From Prochlorococcus sp. MIT 0604 (GTDB lineage Bacteria; Cyanobacteriota; Cyanobacteriia; PCC-6307; Cyanobiaceae), in NCBI RefSeq assembly GCF_000757845.1, contig NZ_CP007753.1, forward strand, positions 496,001 through 560,000: a DNA stretch of 64,000 nucleotides. Reading direction: 5' to 3'. Shown in pieces: positions 9,377-19,331 of this stretch. Every line of letters begins with the position of its first letter. Position 1 is the stretch's first letter. The notes below the pieces were generated by a model. That model saw only the letters and a list, made by a program, of their open reading frames with translations. It ran no database searches and was not told where the DNA came from. The translations under genes were made by a program, and so were the position numbers.

Positions 9377-10105
9377 ATGCAAACTCTAGAATCAAATAAA
9401 AAAACTATTGAAGAATCGATTAATCCGATTTCTTTAGATTTACCAGACTTCACTACAGATTCTTATAAGGATGCATACAGCAGAATAAATGCAATTGTTA
9501 TAGAGGGAGAGCAAGAGGCTCATGATAATTACATTTCAATAGCAACTTTAATTCCAAATGAGATAGAGGAATTAACTAAATTGGCGAGAATGGAAATGAA
9601 GCATAAAAAAGGTTTTACTGCATGTGGAAGAAATTTAGGTGTAGTAGCTGATATGGATTTTGCTAAAAAATTCTTTTCTAAATTACATGGTAATTTTCAA
9701 GTTGCTCTTGAAAAAGGAAATTTAACGACATGCCTTTTAATACAAGCTATCTTAATTGAAGCATTTGCAATTTCTGCTTATAACGTCTACATAAGAGTTG
9801 CGGATCCTTTTGCAAAAAAAATAACAGAGGGAGTGGTTAAAGACGAATATCTTCACTTAAATTACGGTCAAGAGTGGCTTAAAGAGAATCTATCAACTTG
9901 TAAAGAGGAATTGATGGAAGCTAATAAGGTTAATCTTCCATTAATTAAAAATATGTTAGATGAAGTAGCAGATGACGCATCAGTTTTAGCTATGGACAGA
10001 GAAGAATTAATGGAAGAATTTATGATTGCTTATCAAGATACATTGATGGAAATAGGTCTAGATAATAGAGAAATTGCAAGAATGGCTATGGCAGCTATTG
10101 TCTAA
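9377..10105 (+). CDS. ado: aldehyde deformylating oxygenase (alkane synthase)
   Basis: This ferritin-like di-iron enzyme converts a C16/C18 fatty aldehyde to a C15/C17 alkane and formate. With the start at ATG 9377 the di-iron ligands fall at Glu45, Glu73, His76, Glu128, Glu157 and His160, which agrees with the numbering known for the Prochlorococcus enzyme. An in-frame ATG at 9350 would leave almost no leader after the TATAAT at 9332, so the later start (242 aa) is preferred. It is followed by aar on the same strand, 108 bp on, forming the two-gene cyanobacterial alkane pathway. Confidence 0.97.
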   Translation: MQTLESNKKTIEESINPISLDLPDFTTDSYKDAYSRINAIVIEGEQEAHDNYISIATLIPNEIEELTKLARMEMKHKKGFTACGRNLGVVADMDFAKKFFSKLHGNFQVALEKGNLTTCLLIQAILIEAFAISAYNVYIRVADPFAKKITEGVVKDEYLHLNYGQEWLKENLSTCKEELMEANKVNLPLIKNMLDEVADDASVLAMDREELMEEFMIAYQDTLMEIGLDNREIARMAMAAIV

Positions 10106-10213
10106 TTACATTTCTAATTAATTAAGCCTTTTAATAATTAATTAAACCTATTTAAGTAGTTACCTCTGTGCTATTGTTCATAACATCGTATAGAAACCAT
10201 TTATAAATTTTAA

Positions 10214-11254
10214 ATGTTTGGGTTAATAGGCCACTCAACAAGTTTTGAAGATGCAAAAAGAAAAGCTTCGATGCTAGGCTTTGATCATATTGCTGATGGT
10301 GACTTAGATGTTTGGTGTACTGCTCCTCCTCAGCTTGTTGAAAATGTAGAAGTTAAAAGTGCAACTGGAATATCTATTGAAGGTTCTTATATAGATTCGT
10401 GCTTTGTTCCTGAAATGCTTTCTAGGTTTAAAACCGCTAGAAGAAAAGTACTAAATGCTATGGAACTAGCCCAGAGAAAAGGGATTAATATTACCGCTTT
10501 GGGAGGATTTACTTCTATTATTTTTGAGAATTTTAATCTTCTACAGCATAAACAAATTAGAAATACTTCATTAGAGTGGGAAAGGTTTACTACTGGCAAT
10601 ACTCATACCGCCTGGGTTATTTGTAAGCAACTAGAAATAAATGCTCCACGCATTGGGATAGACCTAAAAAAAGCAACTGTTGCTGTAATTGGTGCTACAG
10701 GTGATATTGGTAGCGCTGTTTGTAGGTGGCTTATCAATAAAACTGGGATTTCAGAACTTCTTATGGTCGCAAGACAACAAGAACCTCTAGCGCTGTTACA
10801 AAAAGAATTAGATGGTGGCACCATAACAAGTTTGGATGAGGCATTGCCTCAGGCGGACATTGTTGTGTGGGTTGCAAGTATGCCTAAAACTATTGAAATT
10901 GACACTGACAACTTAAAAAAACCATGTTTAATGATTGATGGTGGATACCCCAAAAATCTTGATGAGAAATTTCAGGGTGAAAATATTTATGTTTTAAAAG
11001 GAGGTATAGTAGAGTTTTTCAATGATATTGGTTGGAATATGATGGAACTTGCGGAAATGCAAAACCCTCAGCGAGAGATGTTTGCTTGTTTTGCAGAAGC
11101 AATGATTTTAGAATTTGAAAAGTGTCATACAAACTTTAGTTGGGGAAGAAATAACATTTCCCTTGAAAAGATGGAATTTATTGGAGCAGCTTCTTTAAAG
11201 CATGGTTTTTCCGCCATTGGACTTGATAAGCAGCCTAAAGTATTAACTGTCTAA
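10214..11254 (+). CDS. aar: long-chain acyl-[acyl-carrier-protein] reductase
   Basis: The enzyme reduces fatty acyl-ACP to fatty aldehyde with NADPH and supplies the deformylating oxygenase encoded just upstream. The nucleotide-binding loop GATGDIGS lies at residues 160-167 and the catalytic Cys is most likely Cys292 in EMFACFAE. The length (346 aa) is typical. The stop is three bases before the accA start, so aar and accA are almost certainly co-transcribed, linking alkane synthesis to malonyl-CoA supply. Confidence 0.96.
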   Translation: MFGLIGHSTSFEDAKRKASMLGFDHIADGDLDVWCTAPPQLVENVEVKSATGISIEGSYIDSCFVPEMLSRFKTARRKVLNAMELAQRKGINITALGGFTSIIFENFNLLQHKQIRNTSLEWERFTTGNTHTAWVICKQLEINAPRIGIDLKKATVAVIGATGDIGSAVCRWLINKTGISELLMVARQQEPLALLQKELDGGTITSLDEALPQADIVVWVASMPKTIEIDTDNLKKPCLMIDGGYPKNLDEKFQGENIYVLKGGIVEFFNDIGWNMMELAEMQNPQREMFACFAEAMILEFEKCHTNFSWGRNNISLEKMEFIGAASLKHGFSAIGLDKQPKVLTV

Positions 11255-11257
11255 ATT

Positions 11258-12265
11258 ATGGCTAAACGTTACCTTCTTGATTTTGAAAAGCCTCTTGTTG
11301 AACTTGAGAAGCAGATAGAGCAAATTAAAGAATTAGCTCGAGATTCAGAGGTAGATGTTAGTCAACAGCTTCTACAGCTTGAAACCTTAGCTGCTAGAAG
11401 AAGAGAAGAAATATTTAAATCTCTCACCCCTGCTCAAAAGATTCAGGTAGCTAGACATCCTCAAAGACCAAGTACTTTGGACTTTGTTCAAATGTTTTGT
11501 GATGACTGGATCGAATTACATGGAGACAGAAATGGTGGCGATGATATGGCATTAATTGGGGGGATAGGTTCGATAAATAATAGACCAGTGTTGATGTTAG
11601 GGCATCAAAAAGGAAGGGATACAAAAGAAAATGTAGTAAGAAACTTTGGGATGGCAAAACCAGGAGGTTACAGAAAAGCTCTTAGATTAATGCAGCATGC
11701 AAATAGATTCGCTTTGCCAATTCTTACATTTATTGATACTCCTGGAGCTTATGCTGGTTTAAAAGCTGAAGAACAAGGTCAAGGTGAAGCAATTGCAAGA
11801 AACCTTCGAGAGATGTTTGGATTGAAAGTTCCAATTGTTGCTACTGTCATTGGAGAAGGAGGTTCCGGAGGCGCACTTGGAATAGGTGTCGCCGATAGGT
11901 TACTAATGTTTGAACACAGCGTTTACACGGTTGCTAGTCCAGAAGCATGTGCATCAATTTTGTGGAGAGATGCTGCCAAGGCACCAGAAGCGGCATCAGC
12001 ACTTAAAATTACAGGCAAAGATTTACTTAAATTAGGTATTATAGATGAGGTTTTACAAGAACCTTCTGGGGGGAATAATTGGGCTCCTTTAGATGCTGGT
12101 AATACACTAAAAGAGGCTATTGAGAAACACCTGAATGCTCTACTTCAAATGCCTGAAGACCAATTAATTGAGGAAAGATATAAAAAATTCAGGGTTTTAG
12201 GTAAATTTATCGAAGCTAATAATATTGAAGAGATTTATAGTGAAATCCCCCCAAAAACTGAATAA
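11258..12265 (+). CDS. accA: acetyl-CoA carboxylase carboxyltransferase subunit alpha
   Basis: AccA with AccD transfers carboxylate from biotin to acetyl-CoA to form malonyl-CoA for fatty acid synthesis. The protein has the usual N-terminal [17 protein letters not shown] coiled segment, [10 protein letters not shown], the [11 protein letters not shown] block and the oxyanion-type [12 protein letters not shown] motif. The length (335 aa) is standard. It follows aar by three bases and slightly overlaps or abuts the following SDR gene. Confidence 0.97.
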   Translation: MAKRYLLDFEKPLVELEKQIEQIKELARDSEVDVSQQLLQLETLAARRREEIFKSLTPAQKIQVARHPQRPSTLDFVQMFCDDWIELHGDRNGGDDMALIGGIGSINNRPVLMLGHQKGRDTKENVVRNFGMAKPGGYRKALRLMQHANRFALPILTFIDTPGAYAGLKAEEQGQGEAIARNLREMFGLKVPIVATVIGEGGSGGALGIGVADRLLMFEHSVYTVASPEACASILWRDAAKAPEAASALKITGKDLLKLGIIDEVLQEPSGGNNWAPLDAGNTLKEAIEKHLNALLQMPEDQLIEERYKKFRVLGKFIEANNIEEIYSEIPPKTE

Positions 12266-12974
12266 CTTGAAACTAGCTTTTATAACGGGTGCTACGAAAG
12301 GTATTGGTAGATCTACCGCAATTACTTTTGCCAATGCTGGCTGGGATTTAATTTTACTCTCCAGGAATATGGATTTATTGGAGAAACTAAAGAGCGAACT
12401 GTTGACCACTAAATCAAAAATTAACCTAGTAAAATGTGATTTATCTAATCCCCTAGAAATAGAGATTTGTGTTAAAGAGGCAATTGAGAAATATGGATGC
12501 CCTTCAGTATTGATAAATAATGCCGGGTGCGCATTTAATAGCCCTTTAGTCGAAATGGAATTAGGTCAATGGGAACAAACTATTCAAATAAACCTGACAA
12601 GTGTTTTTCAAATTTGTAGTTCAATAATTCCTCAAATGAGAAAAAATGGTGGTTTAGTTATTAATGTTAGTAGTCATGCCTCTTATAATGCATTCCCCCA
12701 ATGGGGAGCTTATTGTGTTTCAAAATCTGCATTAGCTATGTTTACTAAATGCTTGAGGGAGGAGGAGAGATCTAATTCAATAAGAGCTTGCACAATAACT
12801 CTTGGTTCAGTCAATACACCTCTTTGGGACTCCGAATCAATCAATTCTGATTTTGATAGAACTTCTATGCTCTCCTCAAAAGAGGTATCAGAAACTATTC
12901 TCTACATGGCTAATAAACCTCAATCACAATTGATCGAAGACTTGACTTTGATGCCTTCTGGCGGAGCTTTTTAA
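12240..12974 (+). CDS. short-chain dehydrogenase/reductase (SDR) family protein
   Basis: A classical SDR is shown by the [10 protein letters not shown] cofactor loop, the NNAG motif and the catalytic YCVSK, with Ser in NVSSHAS. The substrate is unknown; position after accA in the alkane/fatty-acid cluster makes a lipid or keto-acyl substrate possible but that is inference. Start codon choice is uncertain: TTG 12225, GTG 12240 and TTG 12267 are in frame, the first two overlapping the accA end. GTG is used here; TTG 12267 would place the protein one base after the accA stop with an N-terminus directly at beta strand 1. Confidence 0.9.
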   Translation: MKSPQKLNNLKLAFITGATKGIGRSTAITFANAGWDLILLSRNMDLLEKLKSELLTTKSKINLVKCDLSNPLEIEICVKEAIEKYGCPSVLINNAGCAFNSPLVEMELGQWEQTIQINLTSVFQICSSIIPQMRKNGGLVINVSSHASYNAFPQWGAYCVSKSALAMFTKCLREEERSNSIRACTITLGSVNTPLWDSESINSDFDRTSMLSSKEVSETILYMANKPQSQLIEDLTLMPSGGAF

Positions 12975-13127
12975 ACATTCTGTTTATCTGATTAATCTTA
13001 AATTAGTGATTTTTTTAAGTACTAATAGAACCCGATTGAACAAGAGAATGTGATATAGTATATGAGCAATTAAGCTTTTGGAAGATACAGTTAATTAAGT
13101 TGCATACAATTTTCTGTTTAAAATTTT

Positions 13128-13868
13128 ATGACCTCTACATTACCCAACGATAATATTAGAAACTTTGACGACCAGATTACTAATAAACTAATTTCTGAAA
13201 TTATTAGAGACAGAATTAAGAATTCTGGGACAAGATTTAGTGCTAACGATAATATTGCCGATTTTATTAATCCTGGTGAATTAGAAATTTTAGAAAAAGA
13301 AGTAGCCTCAAGGGTTAAAGACTTACTAAAGTCCCTCGTAATAGATGTTGAGAATGATCATAATACTCAAGAAACTGCTGAAAGAGTTTCAAAAATGTAT
13401 CTAAACGAAGTTTTTAAAGGCAGATATCATGAACAACCCAAAGTTACAAGTTTCCCTAATGATAAGAATCTTGATGAAATTTATACGGTTGGTCCAATTT
13501 CTGTTAGATCTGCATGTTCACATCACTTAGTTCCAATTCTAGGGGAGTGCTGGATAGGTATTAAACCTGGAAATAAAGTGATAGGGCTTTCAAAGTTTGC
13601 GAGAGTTGCTGATTGGGTTTTTTCAAGACCTCATATTCAGGAAGAAGCTGTAATGATTCTTGCAGATGAAATTGAAAAACTATGCGAACCTAAAGGCTTA
13701 GGCATTATCGTAAAAGCCCAACATTATTGTATGAAGTGGAGGGGTGTTAAAGAACCAAATACAAGTATGATTAATTCTGTTGTGAGAGGCGATTTTAGAC
13801 ACGATTTAAGTTTAAAACAAGAATTTTTTGAGCTTGTCAAACAGCAGTCTGCTACAAATAATTACTAA
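13128..13868 (+). CDS. folE: GTP cyclohydrolase I
   Basis: FolE converts GTP to 7,8-dihydroneopterin triphosphate, the first step of folate and pterin synthesis. The zinc and catalytic segment SACSHHLVPILGECWIG, the RLT-type ARVADWVFSRPHIQE block and the C-terminal AQHYCMKWRGV match the family. The 246-aa length includes a 50-residue N-terminal extension. It overlaps the convergent trpF gene by 17 bp at the 3' ends. Confidence 0.97.
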   Translation: MTSTLPNDNIRNFDDQITNKLISEIIRDRIKNSGTRFSANDNIADFINPGELEILEKEVASRVKDLLKSLVIDVENDHNTQETAERVSKMYLNEVFKGRYHEQPKVTSFPNDKNLDEIYTVGPISVRSACSHHLVPILGECWIGIKPGNKVIGLSKFARVADWVFSRPHIQEEAVMILADEIEKLCEPKGLGIIVKAQHYCMKWRGVKEPNTSMINSVVRGDFRHDLSLKQEFFELVKQQSATNNY

Positions 13869-14520
13869 AACTTTTTAACAACTTAAAAAGATCCTCTGTT
13901 TTTTTAATATCTTTTAAACCTGGAGATATTTCAATACTACTCGAAATATCTAAGCCATCTGGTTTGAAGTCAGTAAGGATTTCATTAATCCATTCAATTG
14001 ATATTCCACCTGCCAAAAACCATGGCTTGCTAAATTGCAAATTCTTTAAATAAATAGAATTTATTTTTTTCCCTGAACCTCCATAAGTTTCTTTATTCCA
14101 AGAATCAAGTAGTATCGCATCTACAAAATCTTCAAAAGGTTTTATTTTATCTATATCCTTTTCCGTTTTTATTCTGAAAGCCTTCCATAGGCCAATATAG
14201 GGAATTTTTTTCCTTATTTCTTTGCAATAATCAATATCTTCATCTCCATGTAATTGAATGATAGTTTCACTTGGGTTGCCTAAGAAGTTTTTGATAATTA
14301 AATCTATAGGACAATTTTGCACAACAGTTACTCTATGGATTTTTGGATAAAAGTTTTCTAGGGTTTTAAATATTTTTTTCTTAATTTCAGCTGATACATA
14401 CCTTGGCGACTCTTCAACCGAAATAATGCCAATAGCATTCGCTCCTAATTTGGCGACTTGAAGAGCTTGTTCTTCAGAAGTTAGTCCACAAATTTTGACT
14501 AAAGGATTAGTCTTGGGCAT
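13852..14520 (-). CDS. trpF: phosphoribosylanthranilate isomerase
   Basis: TrpF isomerises N-(5-phosphoribosyl)anthranilate to the carboxyphenylamino deoxyribulose phosphate in tryptophan synthesis. The beta-strand 1 Cys in VKICGLTS, the QLHGDE motif, LLDSWNKETYGGSGK and the C-terminal PWFLAGGIS/GLDISSSIE phosphate-binding loops are visible. ATG 14520 is chosen over the in-frame ATG 14535 because AGGA lies seven bases before it and family members begin near this point. Its end overlaps folE on the opposite strand; trpA lies about 30 kb away in the same window, so the trp genes are dispersed. Confidence 0.95.
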   Translation of the reverse strand: MPKTNPLVKICGLTSEEQALQVAKLGANAIGIISVEESPRYVSAEIKKKIFKTLENFYPKIHRVTVVQNCPIDLIIKNFLGNPSETIIQLHGDEDIDYCKEIRKKIPYIGLWKAFRIKTEKDIDKIKPFEDFVDAILLDSWNKETYGGSGKKINSIYLKNLQFSKPWFLAGGISIEWINEILTDFKPDGLDISSSIEISPGLKDIKKTEDLFKLLKSFSNYL

Positions 14521-14575
14521 ATCATTATCCTGCATGTAAGATTAATATTATTGCTAAATATAGCGGAGATTATTT

Positions 14576-15799
14576 TTGAGAAGTTGGCAAATTTTTAAAA
14601 TATGGGGAATTCCCTTTAAAGTTCATCCCTATTGGTTTGTTATTCTCTTTTTATTCTCATGGAGTATAAGTAATCAGGTCAATTTATCTTCTGGAGATAT
14701 CTACAATAATAAAGAAGCTTGGATTATAGGGTTTTTAACTTCTTTTTTCTTATTATCTTCAATTATTTTTCATGAGGTTTTTCATACTTTTGTTTCACTT
14801 AATCAGGGTGTAAAAATAAAAAAAATTACTTTTTATTTTTTAGGAGCAATTTTACAAATAGATAAGTATTGTCAAACTGCTTTAGGTAATATAAAAATTG
14901 CAATTGTAAGACCTCTTTTATGTTTCGCTACAGCATCTATCTTACTTTTAATTACTAATAACAGTCCATCTCAAGAACAAATAGCAGTCACTGTAATTTC
15001 TAGAGTAGGTATATTTAATTTATTCTTAGGCTTCTTAAATTTGATTCCAATTGGTTCTTTAGATGGAGGGAATTTATTAAAAAGTATTATTTGGCATTTC
15101 TCAGGGAGTAAAAATAAAGGAAGAAATTTCCTCAATAAAGTAAATTTATTATTATCTTTTTTTGTTTTATTTTTTGGGATAATTTGTTTATTTAGATTCA
15201 ACTTTTACTTTGGTTTTATTCTTTCTTTTTTGGGCTTGTTTGGAATTAATTCTTCAAAATCTGAAAGTCAATTTTTTAAAATTGAAAACATACTTAAATT
15301 TAGTAAAGTTTCTGAGATCAAATTAAAACCTTTGAGTAAAATTGAATACGATTCAAATTTCTCAGAATTTAATAAGTTAATAAAAAATAAGAAGGATGCA
15401 TCGGATAAATATTTTTTTGTTACGAATAATGGTAGATGGACCGGTTTTGTTGATGAGAATATTTTAAAGACTGTTTCCTTAAAAAAATGGGAAAGGAACT
15501 TTGTTGGAGATTTTAAGAAACCAATCGATAGTGTTGAAAGTGTATCTTATAACGATAAATTATGGAGAACTATAGAAAGACTTGAAGAAACAAATGAAGG
15601 TTTTTTATTGGTTCTAAATGCTGCAAATATCCCTTTGGGGATAATTGATAGGTCAAAAATTGGAAACTTTGTCTTGAATAAATTAGGTTTTAATTTACCT
15701 TCAGATATTATTAACAAATTAAACTTTAAAAATAATTATCCCTTAGGAATTGAATTGCCGAGAATAATTAATTCAATGAAGCAGAAAGGAGATCTTTAA
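14576..15799 (+). CDS. site-2 protease family (M50) membrane metalloprotease
   Basis: The zinc motif HEVFH near residue 65 within a hydrophobic helix, followed by NLIPIGSLDGGNL near residue 162, is the signature of S2P/SpoIVFB-type intramembrane metalloproteases. There are about five to six membrane segments in the first 220 residues. The C-terminal half resembles paired CBS-like regulatory segments (DKYFFVTNNGRWTGFVDE, GFLLVLNAANIPLGIIDR). Members cleave anti-sigma factors or other membrane proteins; the substrate here is unknown. The start is TTG. It is transcribed divergently from trpF. Confidence 0.9.
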   Translation: MRSWQIFKIWGIPFKVHPYWFVILFLFSWSISNQVNLSSGDIYNNKEAWIIGFLTSFFLLSSIIFHEVFHTFVSLNQGVKIKKITFYFLGAILQIDKYCQTALGNIKIAIVRPLLCFATASILLLITNNSPSQEQIAVTVISRVGIFNLFLGFLNLIPIGSLDGGNLLKSIIWHFSGSKNKGRNFLNKVNLLLSFFVLFFGIICLFRFNFYFGFILSFLGLFGINSSKSESQFFKIENILKFSKVSEIKLKPLSKIEYDSNFSEFNKLIKNKKDASDKYFFVTNNGRWTGFVDENILKTVSLKKWERNFVGDFKKPIDSVESVSYNDKLWRTIERLEETNEGFLLVLNAANIPLGIIDRSKIGNFVLNKLGFNLPSDIINKLNFKNNYPLGIELPRIINSMKQKGDL

Positions 15800-15821
15800 T
15801 AATTCTTGCCATTAAAAATTT

Positions 15822-16550
15822 CTATTCTTTATTATCTATGGCAATATTTTTGAAATTTATATTTGCTTTATTTTCCAGGAATGAATTTCTCAAATGTTGA
15901 ACTATTTCATCATTTGTTAGTTTTAAATTTATTTTTGGTGGAGCTTCTTCTTTGAATAATTTGAACCACAAATCTCTTGAAGGATTTGTTTGAATTTCTC
16001 CATGTTGAAGGAATGCACCTTTTTTACGAAATTGAGCACTACCTATTCTCTTAAACCCATCCTGATCAACTAAATCGGAAATTAATGAAGTCCCAAAACA
16101 ATTCGTTTTAATACTTGATTTTCGTAAATTACCATATTTTAAGTTTAGACCTAATTCTCCAAAACTTTTAATTAACCAATTATTAACCATTTCATAACTT
16201 AAGACTTTATAGTAAGTTTTTTTAAATGTTAATGCATATGTTATGCCTCCTGAATGCAGAACAGCTCCCCCTCCAGAGGGACGTCTAACAATATTAATTT
16301 CCCCATTTGATAATAAATTTTTCCAATGCAGAGGAATTTCCTTTTGGTGAAAGCCAATTGATAGCCAATCCCCAGTCCAGTAGTAGAACCTCAATGTGAG
16401 AACTATTTCGGGATTCGAAATTGTCTGATCTAAAGAATTTAAATCTAAAGCCATTTGATCAAATCCAGGTAAACTATTTGTTGAAAAAATTAAAGCCTGA
16501 TTTTCAATTACCAAAATTAACTTTGTAGTTTTATTTATGATAATTTTCAA
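15822..16550 (-). CDS. lipoate-protein ligase A-like protein
   Basis: The biotin/lipoyl ligase fold is shown by the RRPSGGGAVLHSGGITYAL motif near residues 90-110 and the GSAQFRKKGAFLQHGEI segment with the catalytic-type Lys. Such proteins attach lipoate or octanoate to lipoyl domains, or act as LipM-like transferases. The N-terminal 20 residues before the core are atypical, so a slightly later start is possible. It converges with the site-2 protease gene. Confidence 0.88.
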   Translation of the reverse strand: MKIIINKTTKLILVIENQALIFSTNSLPGFDQMALDLNSLDQTISNPEIVLTLRFYYWTGDWLSIGFHQKEIPLHWKNLLSNGEINIVRRPSGGGAVLHSGGITYALTFKKTYYKVLSYEMVNNWLIKSFGELGLNLKYGNLRKSSIKTNCFGTSLISDLVDQDGFKRIGSAQFRKKGAFLQHGEIQTNPSRDLWFKLFKEEAPPKINLKLTNDEIVQHLRNSFLENKANINFKNIAIDNKE

Positions 16551-16651
16551 TAAATTTTTTCTTTCAATTTGTTAATTACGTAACATCATTTTGTAATAGT
16601 GTTTAAAATCTTCTCTTTTCGGTGGAGAATATAGAAAATAATTTTTTTACC

Positions 16652-16756
16652 ATGGAGCCAACTCAAACAATAAATCTTATTGCATTAAGCCTCATAGTTG
16701 TTATGCATGCAGGAGTTTTAGCACTAAGACTAGGAATTAGTTTAGGTAGGAACTAA
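16652..16756 (+). CDS. psaM: photosystem I reaction centre subunit XII
   Basis: A 34-codon gene encodes [20 protein letters not shown] followed by a short hydrophobic helix ending GISLGRN. This is the single-span PsaM subunit that sits at the trimer interface of photosystem I. The length and the N-terminal consensus match cyanobacterial PsaM. It is the first of a run of + strand photosynthesis-related genes leading to por. Confidence 0.95.
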   Translation: MEPTQTINLIALSLIVVMHAGVLALRLGISLGRN

Positions 16757-16807
16757 AGTCTATTAGAAAATTTAAAATTTATGAGGTAATAATAAAGTAA
16801 GACTGAA

Positions 16808-17188
16808 TTGATTTATTCAGTAAAATATCAAGTACCTAATTTGTCAAAATCTTTTTATAAAAATAGTATTTTCATCAAAAAATATTTTGGGTCTGTATTT
16901 TTAAAAAGACAACAGAAGCAAGATTATTTTGTATCATTGATTTTTTTAATTATAAAAATTAGCTTTTCCCTTTTAGCAATAATAAGCCTGATTAAGCTTG
17001 GCTATAGTTCTAAAGTAAGGTTGACCAGATTAAGAGAAATTGAAGAATCATTTTTATACGAAAAATATAGATTTAATCTTTTAACAGATAAGTTTGATGA
17101 TTTATTCTCTTCTGAAGGTGAGCAAAGATTTATGAAGGATCAGGATCAAATAATTTCTAGGGACATTATCAGAGTAATATGGCGTTGA
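16808..17188 (+). CDS. conserved hypothetical membrane protein with C-terminal coiled coil
   Basis: This 126-residue protein is not recognised. It has a basic N-terminus, one transmembrane helix at about residues 44-68 (FVSLIFLIIKISFSLLAIIS) and a charged alpha-helical tail (RLTRLREIEESFLYEKYRFN) that looks coiled-coil. The layout resembles small FtsB/FtsL-like or assembly-factor proteins, but no family motif supports either. It starts with TTG and lies between psaM and por on the same strand. Confidence 0.75.
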   Translation: MIYSVKYQVPNLSKSFYKNSIFIKKYFGSVFLKRQQKQDYFVSLIFLIIKISFSLLAIISLIKLGYSSKVRLTRLREIEESFLYEKYRFNLLTDKFDDLFSSEGEQRFMKDQDQIISRDIIRVIWR

Positions 17189-17236
17189 TAAGGATGATCT
17201 TGAATCATTCTACTTTTCATTTTTCAATTAACTTTT

Positions 17237-18247
17237 TTGCTAGTGGGTAAGAACATTAAGGGTTTAGTCCTAATAACAGGAACAACTTCAGGAGTTGGAT
17301 TAAATACTCTAAAACCTCTTTTAAGATTTGGATGGGAGGTTATCGCAGTTAATCGATCAAATAAAAGAGCTATAAAAATAGCTGAGGAATTTTTGACAAA
17401 AGAGGAAGTTGAAAATGTTCACTTTATAGAAATAGATCTTTCTAATTTGAGTGATGTGAGAAAAGGTTGCGATGAAATATTAGAAAGATTTAAGAAGCCA
17501 ATAAATTCTCTTATTTGTAATGCGGCAGTTTATAAACCGAGACTAAAGAGACCTGAAAGGTCTGCTCAGGGGTTTGAAAACTCTATGGCAGTAAATCATT
17601 TTGGGCATTTTCTTATGATAAACCTACTTATGGAAAATATTTTATCTTCTGAACGAGAAATTGTTTTAAATGGCAAGTCAACTGTATTCAAGCCAAGAAT
17701 CACAGTATTAGGGACTGTAACGGCTAATTATTCAGAACTTGGAGGAAGGATTCCCATTCCTGCCCCAGCTGATTTGGGAGATTTATCTGGATTCAAAAAT
17801 GGTTTTTTATCTCCAATAAGTATGGCGAATGGAAAGAAATTTAAACCTGGTAAGGCTTATAAGGATAGTAAACTTTGCAATATGGTGACCGTTCAGGAAT
17901 TATCAAAAAGATATCCTGCAGAGAAAATTATTGTAAATTCTCTGTATCCTGGATGTGTTGCTGATACAAAACTTTTTAGAGATACACCTTGGTTATTTAG
18001 ATTCCTTTTCCCGATATTTCAAAAATTCATAACAAAAGGATATGTTTCACAAAGACTGGCAGGAGAGAGAGTCGCTCAAGTGGCAACTTATAAAGAATTT
18101 GCTAAACCATCAGTTCATTGGAGCTGGGGAAATCGTCAGAAAACTGGTAGAAAAGCTTTTTCTCAAAAGTTGTCAAAAAGAATAATTGATACGAAGACCT
18201 CTCAACAAACATATGATTTAACACGCCAATTGGTTGGATTAGATTAA
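17237..18247 (+). CDS. por: light-dependent protochlorophyllide oxidoreductase
   Basis: LPOR reduces protochlorophyllide to chlorophyllide using light and NADPH. It is an SDR with the TGTTSGVG loop near residues 14-21, CNAAVY, and the catalytic Tyr-Lys pair in AYKDSKLCNM; the ERSAQGFENSMAVNHFGHF and ANYSELGGRIPIPAPADLGDL segments are specific to LPOR. The start could be TTG 17237 or GTG 17243. It converges with chlL, so light-dependent and dark-operative enzymes for the same reaction are adjacent. Confidence 0.97.
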   Translation: MLVGKNIKGLVLITGTTSGVGLNTLKPLLRFGWEVIAVNRSNKRAIKIAEEFLTKEEVENVHFIEIDLSNLSDVRKGCDEILERFKKPINSLICNAAVYKPRLKRPERSAQGFENSMAVNHFGHFLMINLLMENILSSEREIVLNGKSTVFKPRITVLGTVTANYSELGGRIPIPAPADLGDLSGFKNGFLSPISMANGKKFKPGKAYKDSKLCNMVTVQELSKRYPAEKIIVNSLYPGCVADTKLFRDTPWLFRFLFPIFQKFITKGYVSQRLAGERVAQVATYKEFAKPSVHWSWGNRQKTGRKAFSQKLSKRIIDTKTSQQTYDLTRQLVGLD

Positions 18248-18253
18248 TTTAGA

Positions 18254-19141
<888 letters not shown>

Positions 19142-19178
19142 TTAAAGCTTAAAACACATTATTATTTATATTCTTGCA

Positions 19179-19305
19179 GCGAAAATACACATGAAATGTG
19201 TTTCTAAACAAATATGTATTTAATTGTATTAAAAGTGTGAAATATGTTCTTATAACTGAATTTTTAGGATTAAATTTATTAGATTATGAGTGAAAATACT
19301 CATGA
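19179..19305. repeat. two copies of GYGAAAATACWCATGA in the chlL-chlB spacer
   Basis: The spacer holds GCGAAAATACACATGA (19179-19194) and GTGAAAATACTCATGA (19290-19305), identical at 14 of 16 positions and 111 bp apart. Each overlaps a small inverted repeat: ACACAT-GAA-ATGTGT at 19187-19201 and ATGAGT-GAAAAT-ACTCAT at 19286-19303. The arrangement suggests binding sites or stabilising hairpins controlling chlL, which is transcribed on the minus strand. No function is established. Confidence 0.5.
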
Positions 19306-19331
19306 CTTAATTATATTTTATTAGTAAAAAT

